A DNA stretch of 64,000 bases from Mycolicibacterium flavescens. GTDB lineage: Bacteria; Actinomycetota; Actinomycetes; Mycobacteriales; Mycobacteriaceae. Of the stretch, positions 15,418 through 23,564 are shown piece by piece. Under the pieces are notes generated by a model, which searched no databases, had not been told where the DNA came from, and worked only from the letters and a program-made list of their open reading frames with translations. Position numbers and translations under genes: made by a program. The stretch lies in assembly GCF_001722335.1 (NCBI RefSeq), contig NZ_MIHA01000008.1:124001-188000 (forward strand). The letters run 5' to 3'. How positions within the stretch are numbered: position 1 is the stretch's first letter; each line of letters opens with the position of its first letter.

Positions 15418-16584
15418 CTATTCGCTCCGCTCGTGCGGGATGACCGGCGGCATCTCCACACCGTCGGGCAACACCAGCTCGCCGTCGGTGTTGACGTAGC
15501 CCGAATGCCTGGTCGGGATCGGCAGCGACGGGTCGGGGCACGGCCGGTCGGTGCCGTCGCCGCAGATACCCGACGTGAAGTACGAACGCTTCTGCACATC
15601 CTCGGGCCACGGGTCGGCGTGCGTGGCCATGAACTGCGCGGGAATGATGTAGAAGGTGAAGAACGACGCGCTGATCGCGGCGAAGATCGCCAGGAAGCGG
15701 ACGAACTGCTGCTTGGCGAAACCGCCACGCACATTGTCCAATCCGCGCTCGACCACGGTGCGGCCGCGGTCGTCGGTGAAGAAGCGCAGGCAGCACAGCG
15801 CGGCCTGGACACCGCCCCACATGAGGCCCTCGTAGATCGGCCACTGGTAGTAGGTGCCTGCGTTGATCGACAGCGCCTGGATCGCGCCGGGGAAGGTGTA
15901 CATCCCCAGCGGCATGAGGATCAGACCCTCCATCACGAAGTCGAAAACGAAGCCCCAGGCGAACGCGACGCCGATCAGGCCCTTGGTGCCGAGGTTGGGC
16001 CAGCGCGTCTGGGCCTTACGCATGACCCAGCAGCCCAGGATCGTGCACAGCAGGACTCCGTAGGCGTATCCGGAGACGTTGATGCCCAACGGTTCTGCGA
16101 CCTGGGCGCCAGGCCGCTCGGGCGACATCCAGCCGGGGACGTGCGGGGCCCAGGAGCCCATGTTGAAGGCCCAGGCGTTGTACGTGCACCAGGTGTTGAT
16201 GTAGTTGAGCAGCGGGTCCTGGAAGAAGAACAGCCCGGTGGACACCATGATCATGCCGTCGAGCGTGATGCGTCGCTCGCGCCGCCACGGGCGGATGATG
16301 AACCACCAGATCGCGACCGGGAACAGCGCCGGCGAGCCGATCTGCCACATCATCAGCGCGACCTTCATGAAGGTCGGCGGGTCCGTCGGCCCGGGATCGA
16401 CGGGAGTGAAGTAGGGGCCGGTGATCCACCGGATCCACACGTAGATCTGGAAGACCAGGATGATCCCGCCCGCGGTGGCCCAGATCTTGACCCGTCGTGA
16501 GGACCGCGGGGCCGGCTCCTCGAGTCGACCGACCGAGCTCAGTGACTCGGTGACCGGGGGCCGCTTGTCCGACAGTTCGCTCAC
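15418..16584 (-). CDS. AveC-like (spirocyclase-family) membrane protein
   Basis: 388 residues, first gene of the AveC-MoxR-VWA operon. Several hydrophobic helices are visible (for example IWATAGGIILVFQIYVWI near residue 40, a Trp-rich segment around 80-100, and others near 200 and 310), so it is a multispanning membrane protein. The Trp-rich WRRERRITLDG and NTWCTYNAWAFNMGSW segments resemble mycobacterial proteins annotated as AveC family. The GTG at 16584 has AAGGAGG at ideal spacing. The C-terminus HERSE is encoded by a GAGCGGAGCGA mini-repeat. Function here is unknown; the family name comes from avermectin spirocyclase. Confidence 0.68.
   Translation of the reverse strand: MSELSDKRPPVTESLSSVGRLEEPAPRSSRRVKIWATAGGIILVFQIYVWIRWITGPYFTPVDPGPTDPPTFMKVALMMWQIGSPALFPVAIWWFIIRPWRRERRITLDGMIMVSTGLFFFQDPLLNYINTWCTYNAWAFNMGSWAPHVPGWMSPERPGAQVAEPLGINVSGYAYGVLLCTILGCWVMRKAQTRWPNLGTKGLIGVAFAWGFVFDFVMEGLILMPLGMYTFPGAIQALSINAGTYYQWPIYEGLMWGGVQAALCCLRFFTDDRGRTVVERGLDNVRGGFAKQQFVRFLAIFAAISASFFTFYIIPAQFMATHADPWPEDVQKRSYFTSGICGDGTDRPCPDPSLPIPTRHSGYVNTDGELVLPDGVEMPPVIPHERSE
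15421..15433 (-). repeat. GAGCGGAGCGA mini-repeat (end of AveC-like gene)
   Basis: CGAGCGGAGCGAA immediately precedes the TAG of one gene and the TTG start of the next, so it can act as a ribosome-binding site. Related elements are found at 19264, 32091-32186 and 41186. Confidence 0.45.
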
Positions 16585-16646
16585 GACAGCCTCCTTGCTC
16601 GCGCATCGGCAGCACGAATTCGGCTCAATATACCGACGAGTATCTG

Positions 16647-16665
16647 GAGAACTCAATGGTTTCTC
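16647..16665. promoter_or_regulatory. GAGAA/TTCTC inverted repeat before TetR
   Basis: GAGAACTCAATGGTTTCTC has the same half-sites as the 15-bp palindromes at 27987, 43556, 43679 and 56994 but a 9-nt spacer instead of 5. It lies 24 nt before the TetR ATG and about 62 bp before the divergent AveC-like gene. It may be a variant operator or coincidental. Confidence 0.35.
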
Positions 16666-16689
16666 AGAATCTTGTGGCAGACTCTCGTC

Positions 16690-17292
16690 ATGGTTGAGCG
16701 TTGGACGCGGGAGCGCCGACTCGAGCACACACGTTCTCTGCTGCTGGACGCCGCGGAGACTGTGTTCGGTGAAAAGGGGTTCACCGCAGCGACTCTCGAT
16801 GACATCGCGTATGCCGCCGGATACACCAAGGGGGCGATCTACAAGCACTTCTCCACCAAGGAGGAGCTGTTTCTGGCCGTCAGCGACCGGTACTGGCGCC
16901 GCTATTTCGACAACTTCGCCGAGTTGATGTCGGCGGCCAAACAGGTGGGGGCCCGGGAACGCGACGAGATCGCCCAGCGGTGGCGCGAGCTGAGCCGGGA
17001 TCGCGGCGCCGAACACGCCGCGCTCGGTCACGAGTTCACGCTCTATCTGCTGCGCAATCCCGACGCGCGAGAGCGTGTGGCCGCCAAGCGGTCCGAGGTG
17101 GTCGAGGCGCTGGCGAAGTTCATCGTCGAAGGCATCGACCGGCTGGGCGGGACGCTGTTGATCTCGCCGGTGACGCTGGCGCAGGTGCTGATCGCCACCA
17201 GCGATGCGATCGTGCTCGGCAGTGAACTCGACGACGTCGACCTCTACCGGCCGATCGTCGACATGTACGTCTCGGCGATCAAGCTGCCCTAG
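16690..17292 (+). CDS. TetR family transcriptional regulator
   Basis: 200 residues with HTH from about residue 10 to 55 (LLLDAAETVFGEKGF ... KGAIYKHFSTKEELFLAV). ATG 16690 is preferred; it has no clear Shine-Dalgarno and may be near-leaderless. It is divergent from the AveC-MoxR-VWA operon and convergent with the aldehyde dehydrogenase, with a hairpin repeat between. It is a natural candidate for controlling the AveC operon, and because of the GAGAA half-sites in its promoter a candidate for the wider GAGAA regulon. Confidence 0.88.
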   Translation: MVERWTRERRLEHTRSLLLDAAETVFGEKGFTAATLDDIAYAAGYTKGAIYKHFSTKEELFLAVSDRYWRRYFDNFAELMSAAKQVGARERDEIAQRWRELSRDRGAEHAALGHEFTLYLLRNPDARERVAAKRSEVVEALAKFIVEGIDRLGGTLLISPVTLAQVLIATSDAIVLGSELDDVDLYRPIVDMYVSAIKLP

Positions 17293-17300
17293 TTTCCCCC

Positions 17301-17360
17301 GCGAGCAGACGCAAAGTGTCCTATTCGCGGGCGTTTTCGGGTCACTTTGCGTCTGCTCGC
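17301..17360. repeat. 60-bp hairpin repeat, copy 3
   Basis: GCGAGCAGACGCAAAGTG pairs exactly with CACTTTGCGTCTGCTCGC (18 bp), loop TCCTATTCGCGGGCG and on. This is one of the two best-preserved copies; it sits between convergent genes and should terminate both. Confidence 0.82.
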
Positions 17361-17370
17361 CAGGAGAACC

Positions 17371-18819
17371 TCAGCCCTGGGCGGCTACCGAGATGGATTT
17401 GGTGTCGGTGTAGCCGTCGATGCCCTCGCGGCCGAGTTCGCGCCCGTACCCGCTGCCCTTGACGCCGCCGAACGGCGCGAACGGGTCCATCGTGTAGCCC
17501 TGGTTGACGCCGAAGGTGCCGGTGCGGATCCGGGCGGCGACGCGCAAGCCGCGCTCGGGGTGCGCGGTGAACACCGATCCCGCCAGGCCGTAGTCGGAAT
17601 CGTTCGCGATGGCGACCGCCTCGTCCTCGTCGGAGTAGGGGATGACCGTCAGCACCGGGCCGAAGATCTCCTCCCTGGCGATCCGCATCGAGTTCGTCGC
17701 GTCGGCGAACAGCGTGGGCCGCACATACCAGCCCGTGTCGACGCCGTCGGGCATGGTTGCGCCGCCGGTCACCAGGCGCGCCCCTTCGGCCTCGCCCGTG
17801 TCGATGTAACCGCGTACCCGCTCCTGCTGGCGGCGGGAGACCAGGGGGCCGACCTGGGTGGCGGCGTCGGCGGGATCACCGACGGTCAGTGCGGACAGCT
17901 CGACGGCCAGCGCATCGGTGAACGGCTCGGACCGCCGGGCCGGCACCAGGATTCGGGTCAGCGCATTGCAGATCTGGCCACTGTTGGACAGGCTGGCCGA
18001 CCGCACGGCGGCGGCGACCGCCTGCGGATCGGCGTCTTCGAGCACGATCGCGGCGGACTTGCCGCCGAGTTCGAGGCTGACGCGTTTGAGATCGGCCGCG
18101 CACGCCGCGGCGACCGCCCGGCCCGCGACCGTCGACCCGGTGAATGAGACCTTGTCGACCCCGGGGTGCCGCACCAGGTACTCGCCCACGGCGCCGTCCC
18201 CGGGCAACACGCTGACCACGCCGGGAGGGAGGTCGGACTCGGCGATCAGCTCGGCCAGCAGTAGCGCGTTCAGCGGCGACTCGGGCGCCGGTTTGAGCAC
18301 CACGGTGCAGCCGGCCAGCAGCGCCGGGACCAGCTTGGTGGCGATCAGGAACTGCGGCATGTTCCACGGCACGATCGCGGCCACGACGCCCACCGGTTCC
18401 CGACGGATGTGGACGTCGGCGCCGTACATGCCCGGCCGCACCTCGATCCACGGGTAGGACTCCGCGAGATTGCAGAAGGCGGTCAACATCATCGCCGGCA
18501 GGCCGACCTGCGCCCGCGCAGCGAAGCTGATCGGCGCGCCGATCTCGGAGGTGATCACCTGGGCCATCTGGTCACGGCGCCCGTCATAGAGGGCCCCGAG
18601 CCGCCGGATGGCGGCGATCCGTTCGGCGGGCTCCAGCCGCGGCCAGGGGCCGGTGTCGAACGCCGTCCGCGCGGCAGCGACCGCGGCGTCCACGTCGGCG
18701 GGCGCCGCCGCCGCGACCTGTGCCACGGGCTGTTCGGTGTGCGGGGAGACGACCTCGATGCGCTCTGCGGTGCTCGGTTTTGACCACTGTCCACCGATGA
18801 ACAACTCTTCCGATCGCAT
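17371..18819 (-). CDS. aldehyde dehydrogenase
   Basis: NAD(P)-dependent aldehyde oxidation, 482 residues. Motifs IVPWNMPQFL, FTGSTVAG, the catalytic Glu in LELGGKSAAIV and the catalytic Cys in SGQICNALTRI, then EEIFGPVL and GVKGSGYGRELG near the end. ATG 18819 with GGAAGGCGG upstream is preferred over GTG 18849. It is divergent from the Rieske oxygenase at 19013, and the CAACTACTTG site at 18923 lies between them in the orientation that matches this gene. It may oxidise an aldehyde made by the neighbouring oxygenases. Confidence 0.93.
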   Translation of the reverse strand: MRSEELFIGGQWSKPSTAERIEVVSPHTEQPVAQVAAAAPADVDAAVAAARTAFDTGPWPRLEPAERIAAIRRLGALYDGRRDQMAQVITSEIGAPISFAARAQVGLPAMMLTAFCNLAESYPWIEVRPGMYGADVHIRREPVGVVAAIVPWNMPQFLIATKLVPALLAGCTVVLKPAPESPLNALLLAELIAESDLPPGVVSVLPGDGAVGEYLVRHPGVDKVSFTGSTVAGRAVAAACAADLKRVSLELGGKSAAIVLEDADPQAVAAAVRSASLSNSGQICNALTRILVPARRSEPFTDALAVELSALTVGDPADAATQVGPLVSRRQQERVRGYIDTGEAEGARLVTGGATMPDGVDTGWYVRPTLFADATNSMRIAREEIFGPVLTVIPYSDEDEAVAIANDSDYGLAGSVFTAHPERGLRVAARIRTGTFGVNQGYTMDPFAPFGGVKGSGYGRELGREGIDGYTDTKSISVAAQG

Positions 18820-18922
18820 ATGCCCGCCTTCCCACGCCGATTTCTGCACCGAGGTCGTGATTTCTGCCGGCCGACAGCCCTGGCGCAGAAGTCGGTGATG
18901 TCGATGCCTCGCCGACCATTAT

Positions 18923-18932
18923 CAACTACTTG
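18923..18932. promoter_or_regulatory. CAAGTACTTG-type site between ALDH and Rieske genes
   Basis: CAACTACTTG is one base away from the perfect palindrome at 23541. Read on the minus strand it continues GTTGATAATGG, like the CTTGATA... following the other two copies, so it probably serves the aldehyde dehydrogenase promoter; the Rieske gene may share it. Confidence 0.45.
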
Positions 18933-19012
18933 CGATTGTGATTTGGAGCATATACCGTCGGCGCTGCAGCCCCCCGGCATGCTCGACGCCGGATGGTCGA
19001 CAGGAGAATCCC

Positions 19013-20326
19013 ATGGCCCGATTTCCGAAACCACCAGAGGGAAGCTGGACCGAGCACTACCCAGAACTGGGTACTGACCCGGTTTCCTACCAGGACTCGA
19101 TCAGCCCCGAGTTCTACGAGAAGGAACGCAAAGCGATCTTCAAGCGTGCCTGGCTGAATGTCGGTCGCGTCGAACAGGTTCCGCGCAAGGGCAGCTACTT
19201 CACCAAAGAGCTCAAGGTCGTCGGCACCTCGATCATCGTGGTCCGCACCGGCACCGGCGGGCAGGAGCGAAGCGACTCGGGGATCAGCACCGGCGGGATC
19301 AAGGCCTACCACAACATCTGTCGGCACCGCGGCAACAAGTTGGTGTGGAACGACATGCCGCTCGAAGAGACCAGCGGGGTGTGCCGCCAGTTCACCTGCA
19401 AGTACCACGCCTGGCGCTACGACCTCGACGGCAACCTGACGTTCGTGCAGCAGGAGGGTGAGTTCTTCAACTTGGACAAGAGTCGCTACGGCCTGGTGCC
19501 GGTGCACTGCGACGTCTGGGAAGGGTTCATCTTCGTCAACTTCGCCAAAGAGCCCGAGCAGTCGCTGCGCGAATTCCTCGGGCCGATGATCACGGACCTC
19601 GAGGGGTACCCGTTCGACAAGATGACCTCGCGCTTCGTCTACCGCTCCGAGGTGAAGGCGAACTGGAAGCTGTACATGGACGCGTTCCAGGAGTTCTACC
19701 ACGCGCCGGTACTGCATGCGAACCAGTCGCCGACCGCGTACTCGAAGGCCGCCGCCGAGGCCGGCTTCGAGGCGCCGCACTACCGCATCGAGGGCCCGCA
19801 CCGGTTGGTGAGCACCTCCGGGGTGCGGGCCTGGGAGATGGCCGACGAGATGCGCAAGCCCATCGAGGACATCTGTCGCAGCGGGCTTTTCGGGCCGTGG
19901 GACAAGCCGGATCTGGGGGAGATGCCCGCGGGCCTGAACCCGGCCAAGTGCGATCCGTGGGGGCTGGACTCGTTTCAGTTGTTCCCGAACTTCGTCCTGC
20001 TGTTCTGGGGGCAGGGGTGGTACATCACCTACCACTACTGGCCGACCTCGCACAACACCCACATCTTCGAGGGCGCGGCCTACTTCCCGCAGCCGCGCAC
20101 GCCCCGCGAGCGCGTCGCGCAGGAACTGGCCGCGGTCTCGTTCAAGGAGTACGGCCTGCAGGACGCCAACACGCTCGAGGCCACCCAGTCGATGATCGAG
20201 TCCGAGGTGCTCGACGAGTTCCTGCTGTGCGACCAGGAGGTGCTGATCCGGCACCTGCACAAGGAGACCGCCGCGTGGGTCGAGGACTATCAGCGCAAGC
20301 ACCAGCAAGTCGGGCAGGGAGTCTGA
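19013..20326 (+). CDS. Rieske non-heme iron oxygenase, alpha subunit (copy 1)
   Basis: 437 residues. The Rieske [2Fe-2S] ligands are in NICRHRGN and CKYHAWRYD (C-x-H and C-x2-H, about residues 104-130). The mononuclear iron region is DAFQEFYHAPVLH near residue 220, as in ring-hydroxylating oxygenases. ATG 19013 follows CAGGAG. It is a paralogue of 25413 but carries an extra loop of about 12 residues before the Rieske site, encoded by a GGAGCGAAGCGACTC mini-repeat. It is followed after 2 nt by a small protein gene, as in copy 2. Electrons could come from the KshB-like reductase at 23565. Confidence 0.93.
   Translation: MARFPKPPEGSWTEHYPELGTDPVSYQDSISPEFYEKERKAIFKRAWLNVGRVEQVPRKGSYFTKELKVVGTSIIVVRTGTGGQERSDSGISTGGIKAYHNICRHRGNKLVWNDMPLEETSGVCRQFTCKYHAWRYDLDGNLTFVQQEGEFFNLDKSRYGLVPVHCDVWEGFIFVNFAKEPEQSLREFLGPMITDLEGYPFDKMTSRFVYRSEVKANWKLYMDAFQEFYHAPVLHANQSPTAYSKAAAEAGFEAPHYRIEGPHRLVSTSGVRAWEMADEMRKPIEDICRSGLFGPWDKPDLGEMPAGLNPAKCDPWGLDSFQLFPNFVLLFWGQGWYITYHYWPTSHNTHIFEGAAYFPQPRTPRERVAQELAAVSFKEYGLQDANTLEATQSMIESEVLDEFLLCDQEVLIRHLHKETAAWVEDYQRKHQQVGQGV
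19264..19285 (+). repeat. GGAGCGAAGCGA mini-repeat inside Rieske gene
   Basis: GGAGCGAAGCGACTCGGGG encodes part of the loop GGQERSDSGIS that the paralogue at 25413 lacks. The same core is found at 41186-41209 (minus strand) next to a start codon. Confidence 0.5.
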
Positions 20327-20328
20327 CC

Positions 20329-20670
20329 GTGTCACACAGCGAAGAGGCCAAGCTACCACCCGAATTTGCCGACCTCGAGCAGTTCTCCGACTGGTGCCTG
20401 GGCACCGAGGCCGAGCGGTACGCCAAGCGGCTGGGCAGCACGATGCAGGAGATGCAGGCGTTCTACGACGCGATCACCGCGCGGGCCGAGGAGGCGCTCG
20501 CCTACTGCGACAAGTTCTCCCTCGACGAGCTGCCCGAGGACGTGCTCAACCTCATGCATCTGCTCTATTCGATGATCCAGGTGTCGTTTCCGGTCGAATG
20601 CTGGAAGCAACCGAAGGTACCCGACACGGGTGCGACGAAGCTGGACTGCGTCGTAGAACCCGTCCCGTGA
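20329..20670 (+). CDS. small acidic protein paired with Rieske oxygenase (copy 1)
   Basis: 113 residues from GTG 20329, 2 nt after the oxygenase stop. Rich in Glu/Asp and aromatic residues, predicted mostly helical, with no signal peptide. The core TEAERYAKRLGSTM ... AYCDKFSLDELPEDVLNLMHLLYSMI is nearly the same in the protein at 26686, which likewise follows a Rieske gene. Not a typical BNF-fold beta subunit (those are about 160-180 residues). Family not recognised; an accessory or beta-like subunit is the best inference. Its GTGA stop overlaps the next gene's start. Confidence 0.8.
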   Translation: MSHSEEAKLPPEFADLEQFSDWCLGTEAERYAKRLGSTMQEMQAFYDAITARAEEALAYCDKFSLDELPEDVLNLMHLLYSMIQVSFPVECWKQPKVPDTGATKLDCVVEPVP

Positions 20671-21929
20671 CCACCACCGTCCTGCGCGCCGCGCGGTGGG
20701 CCGACGTCGACGCCGGTGAGGTGCGCTCACCGGCGGTCGTCGTGGTCGAGGACAACCGCATCGTCGCGGTCAATCCCGCTGAGCCGCCCCCGGATTCAGC
20801 CACCGAGATCGACCTCGGCGACGTCACGTTGCTGCCCGGCCTGATGGACATGGAGCTCAACTTCCTGATCGGCGGCCCGGGCGGACCCGAGGGACTGCCC
20901 AGCCCGATGCACGGCGTGCAGGACGATCCGGCGTACCGCACGCTGCGCGGCGCGGTCAACGCCAGGACGACGCTGGAGGCCGGGTTCACCACCGTGCGCA
21001 ACCTCGGTCTGATGGTCAAGACGGGGGGATACCTGCTCGACGTCGCCCTGCAGCGCGCCATCGACCAGGGCTGGCACCTCGGACCGCGGATCTATCCGGC
21101 CGGCCACGCGGTGACGCCGTACGGCGGGCACCTGGATCCGACGGTGTTCCAGCGGCTGGCGCCGGGGGTGATGCCGCTGTCGGTGGCCGAGGGCATCGCC
21201 AACGGCGTCGACGACGTCCGCGCCTGCGTTCGATATCAGGTTCGCCACGGCGCCAAGCTGATCAAGGTGTCGGCCTCGGGCGGGGTGATGTCGCACAGCA
21301 CCGCCCCCGGCGCGCAGCAGTACTCCGACGAGGAATTCGAGGCGATCGCCGACGAGGCCCACCGCGCCGGGGTCCGGGTCGCCGCACACGCGGTGGGGGA
21401 CAGCGCGATCCGCGCATGCATCCGCGCCGGCATCGACTGCATCGAACACGGCTTCCTCGCCAGTGACGACACCATCCAGATGATGGCGGACACCGGCACG
21501 TTCCTGGTCTCCACCACCTACCTGACCCAGGCGATGGCGATCGACCGCATCGCACCGGAACTGCGCAAGAAGGCCGAGGTGGTGTTCCCGCAGGCGCAGG
21601 CCATGCTGCCCAAGGCGATCGCGGCCGGGGTGCGGATCGCCTGCGGCACCGACGCGCCGGCCATCCCGCACGGGCAGAACGCCAAAGAGCTGTGCGCACT
21701 GGTCGAGCGGGGCATGACGCCGATGCAGGCGATCCGCGCGGCGACCGTCGTCAGCGCCGAGCTGATCGAGGCCGACGACGAACTCGGCCGCCTCGCGCCC
21801 GGCTATCTCGCCGACATCATCGCGGTACCCGGAGATCCGTCACGCGACATCGCCACCACGCTGGACGTGCGGTTCGTGATGAAGGACGGGCGCGTCTACA
21901 AGCACGACGGGACCGCCGGACATGGCTGA
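20667..21929 (+). CDS. amidohydrolase superfamily protein (atypical metal site)
   Basis: 420 residues, imidazolonepropionase/prolidase-like amidohydrolase. The C-terminal metal and catalytic signatures LIKVSASGGV (Lys), VAAHAVGD (His), CIEHGF (His) and ACGTDAPAIP (Asp) are present. The N-terminal PGLxDxHxH motif reads PGLMDMELNFL, so both metal-binding histidines are replaced by Glu and Asn. It is coupled by GTGA overlap to the small protein and by 8 nt to MarR. It may use a single metal or a different reaction; a hydrolytic ring-opening role is inference. Confidence 0.85.
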   Translation: MTTTVLRAARWADVDAGEVRSPAVVVVEDNRIVAVNPAEPPPDSATEIDLGDVTLLPGLMDMELNFLIGGPGGPEGLPSPMHGVQDDPAYRTLRGAVNARTTLEAGFTTVRNLGLMVKTGGYLLDVALQRAIDQGWHLGPRIYPAGHAVTPYGGHLDPTVFQRLAPGVMPLSVAEGIANGVDDVRACVRYQVRHGAKLIKVSASGGVMSHSTAPGAQQYSDEEFEAIADEAHRAGVRVAAHAVGDSAIRACIRAGIDCIEHGFLASDDTIQMMADTGTFLVSTTYLTQAMAIDRIAPELRKKAEVVFPQAQAMLPKAIAAGVRIACGTDAPAIPHGQNAKELCALVERGMTPMQAIRAATVVSAELIEADDELGRLAPGYLADIIAVPGDPSRDIATTLDVRFVMKDGRVYKHDGTAGHG

Positions 21930-22392
21930 CGATCTCGGCATGGAGCTCGGCGACAACATCCTGTGGCATCTCAAACAGGCCTGGTACTTCGCGCTCACCG
22001 CGGTCAACGATGCCGTCAGCCAACACGGCGTCAGCACCGCCCAGATCGGGGTGCTGCGCCAGCTGGCCAACGAACCGGGGCTGTCCGGCGCGGAACTGGC
22101 GCGCCGGATGCTGATCACCCCCCAGGGTGTGCAACTCGCGCTCAAGGCGCTCGAGCAGCGCGGCCTGGTCGAGCGCAAGACCGATCCGCAGCACGCCCGG
22201 ATCCTCAAGGCGTACCTCACCGCCGAGGGACGCCGCGTCGCGGCCGCGGTGGTCGGTGACGCGATCGCGGCCCACGAGGCCGTCTTCGGAGTCCTCACTC
22301 CCGACGAGCAGCGCACGCTGCGCGATCTGCTGGCTCGGGTTGTCGAAAAAGGCACCGGGAACACCCTTTTCGACGATCACATCGGGGATTGA
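21922..22392 (+). CDS. MarR family transcriptional regulator
   Basis: 156 residues, winged helix: VSTAQIGVLRQLANEPGLSGAELARRM, then the recognition helix LITPQGVQLALKALEQRGLVERKTD and a wing ending LTAEGRR. It overlaps the amidohydrolase by 8 nt, so it is the last gene of the Rieske operon and likely reports on a pathway metabolite (MarR proteins often bind phenolic or CoA ligands). It is a candidate for binding the CAAGTACTTG palindromes nearby, since MarR sites are often short palindromes. Convergent with the gene at 22397. Confidence 0.9.
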   Translation: MADDLGMELGDNILWHLKQAWYFALTAVNDAVSQHGVSTAQIGVLRQLANEPGLSGAELARRMLITPQGVQLALKALEQRGLVERKTDPQHARILKAYLTAEGRRVAAAVVGDAIAAHEAVFGVLTPDEQRTLRDLLARVVEKGTGNTLFDDHIGD

Positions 22393-22396
22393 CCGA

Positions 22397-23479
22397 TCAG
22401 CGGTTGCCGAATCCGGTATGGCTGCGGATCAGCGGCAGGTCGGCCATCGTCGCGAAACCGGCCGGCGCGGCGATGACGGACGGAACGGCGTTGAGGACCT
22501 GCATCGCGGTCGCCACGTTGGCCGACCGGACGTGTTCGGCCATGTCGGCGTCGCGGGTGAAGCTGGCCAGCGAGAAGAAGTGGGCCTGCATCGAGGGGTC
22601 GCCTTCGATCGTCAACGTCCATCCGTGCCGCGGTTTCGGCCAGTGCCGCGGGTATTCGCCGCCGACGGTCCACAGTGTCTCGATCTCGACGAGGGCTTCG
22701 CCGTGACGGCGTCCGGTCCATGTCCAGCGTTGGCCCGCAGTCGTTCCCGCCGGCAGCAGCCGGTCGAAGATCTGGTGGTCGTTCTCGGCGGGCACGGCTT
22801 CCACCGTCGCGGTCACCTCGTCGACACCGGCGTGCAGCGCGTCGGCGATCAACCAGACCTGCTCGCTGAAGATCGCGCTGTTGAAGGCCAGGAAATCGGT
22901 ACCGGTCGGGCTGATCTCGTCGACCGGCCGCCCGAACGCCATGTTGTCGAACGTGATCGAGGTGCTGTCGTAGACCGTCCAGTCCGCGCGTTCCTGCAGT
23001 GTGACCTTGTCGATGGTGCGGCTCATGCCCGACAGTGCCAGGGGCAGCACTCCGGAGAGGTTGCCCGGGTTCAGCCCGGCGCCGTGCACAGTGGTGTCTC
23101 CGGTGCGGCACGCCTGCAGCAGGCGCTCGCGCACGTCGGCGTTCGTGCGGTTCGGGTGGAACAGGAACGCGGTGGTGACGACGTTCTTGCCGGAGGCCAG
23201 CAGCGCGCACACCTCGTCGATGTCGGTGTTGCGCGGGGTGTAGAGCACGCAGTCGGCGGCCAGGGCGAGGATCTCGTCGACGTCGGTGGTGGCGGTGACT
23301 CCGACCGGCCCCCGGCCCACCAGGGCGCCGACGTCGCGGCCGGCCTTGTCGGCGGAGTACACCCGCGCACCGACGATCTCGAGGTCACGGCGGTGGTCGA
23401 TGATCGCCGTGAGCAGTTCGGTGCCGACCGCGCCGGTGCCCCATGCGATGACGCGGTGTCGGGTGTCTGGCTCGTCCAC
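22397..23479 (-). CDS. DapB-like NAD(P)-binding oxidoreductase
   Basis: 360 residues from GTG 23479. The N-terminal Rossmann motif RVIAWGTGAVGTELL and following DLEIVGARVYSADKAGRDVG resemble dihydrodipicolinate reductase. Mycobacteria have several DapB-like paralogues of unknown function in catabolic loci. There is no lysine biosynthesis context here, so it is not DapB proper. Divergent from the reductase at 23565, sharing the 85-bp promoter region with the CAAGTACTTG palindrome. Confidence 0.82.
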   Translation of the reverse strand: MDEPDTRHRVIAWGTGAVGTELLTAIIDHRRDLEIVGARVYSADKAGRDVGALVGRGPVGVTATTDVDEILALAADCVLYTPRNTDIDEVCALLASGKNVVTTAFLFHPNRTNADVRERLLQACRTGDTTVHGAGLNPGNLSGVLPLALSGMSRTIDKVTLQERADWTVYDSTSITFDNMAFGRPVDEISPTGTDFLAFNSAIFSEQVWLIADALHAGVDEVTATVEAVPAENDHQIFDRLLPAGTTAGQRWTWTGRRHGEALVEIETLWTVGGEYPRHWPKPRHGWTLTIEGDPSMQAHFFSLASFTRDADMAEHVRSANVATAMQVLNAVPSVIAAPAGFATMADLPLIRSHTGFGNR

Positions 23480-23540
23480 GCAGCCATTCGACCACGTGGC
23501 GGCTGCCGGACCGAGTGGAACCGCCCCTTGAAACCAATCA

Positions 23541-23557
23541 CAAGTACTTGATATTGT
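23541..23557 (+). promoter_or_regulatory. CAAGTACTTG palindrome and -10 of reductase gene
   Basis: A perfect 10-bp palindrome (23541-23550), followed by A and TATTGT (TANNNT -10) with the ATG at 23565 seven nt later, suggesting a leaderless transcript. The arrangement matches 11639-11662 base for base in spacing. The site overlaps the core promoter, as a repressor site would. Confidence 0.6.
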
Positions 23558-23564
23558 GGCCTCG

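Noticed and set aside
18926..20359. Long antisense open frame (over 470 codons) across Rieske gene copy 1
   Set aside because: High-GC shadow frame: Arg/Val/His-rich with no domain, while the opposite strand encodes a complete Rieske oxygenase.
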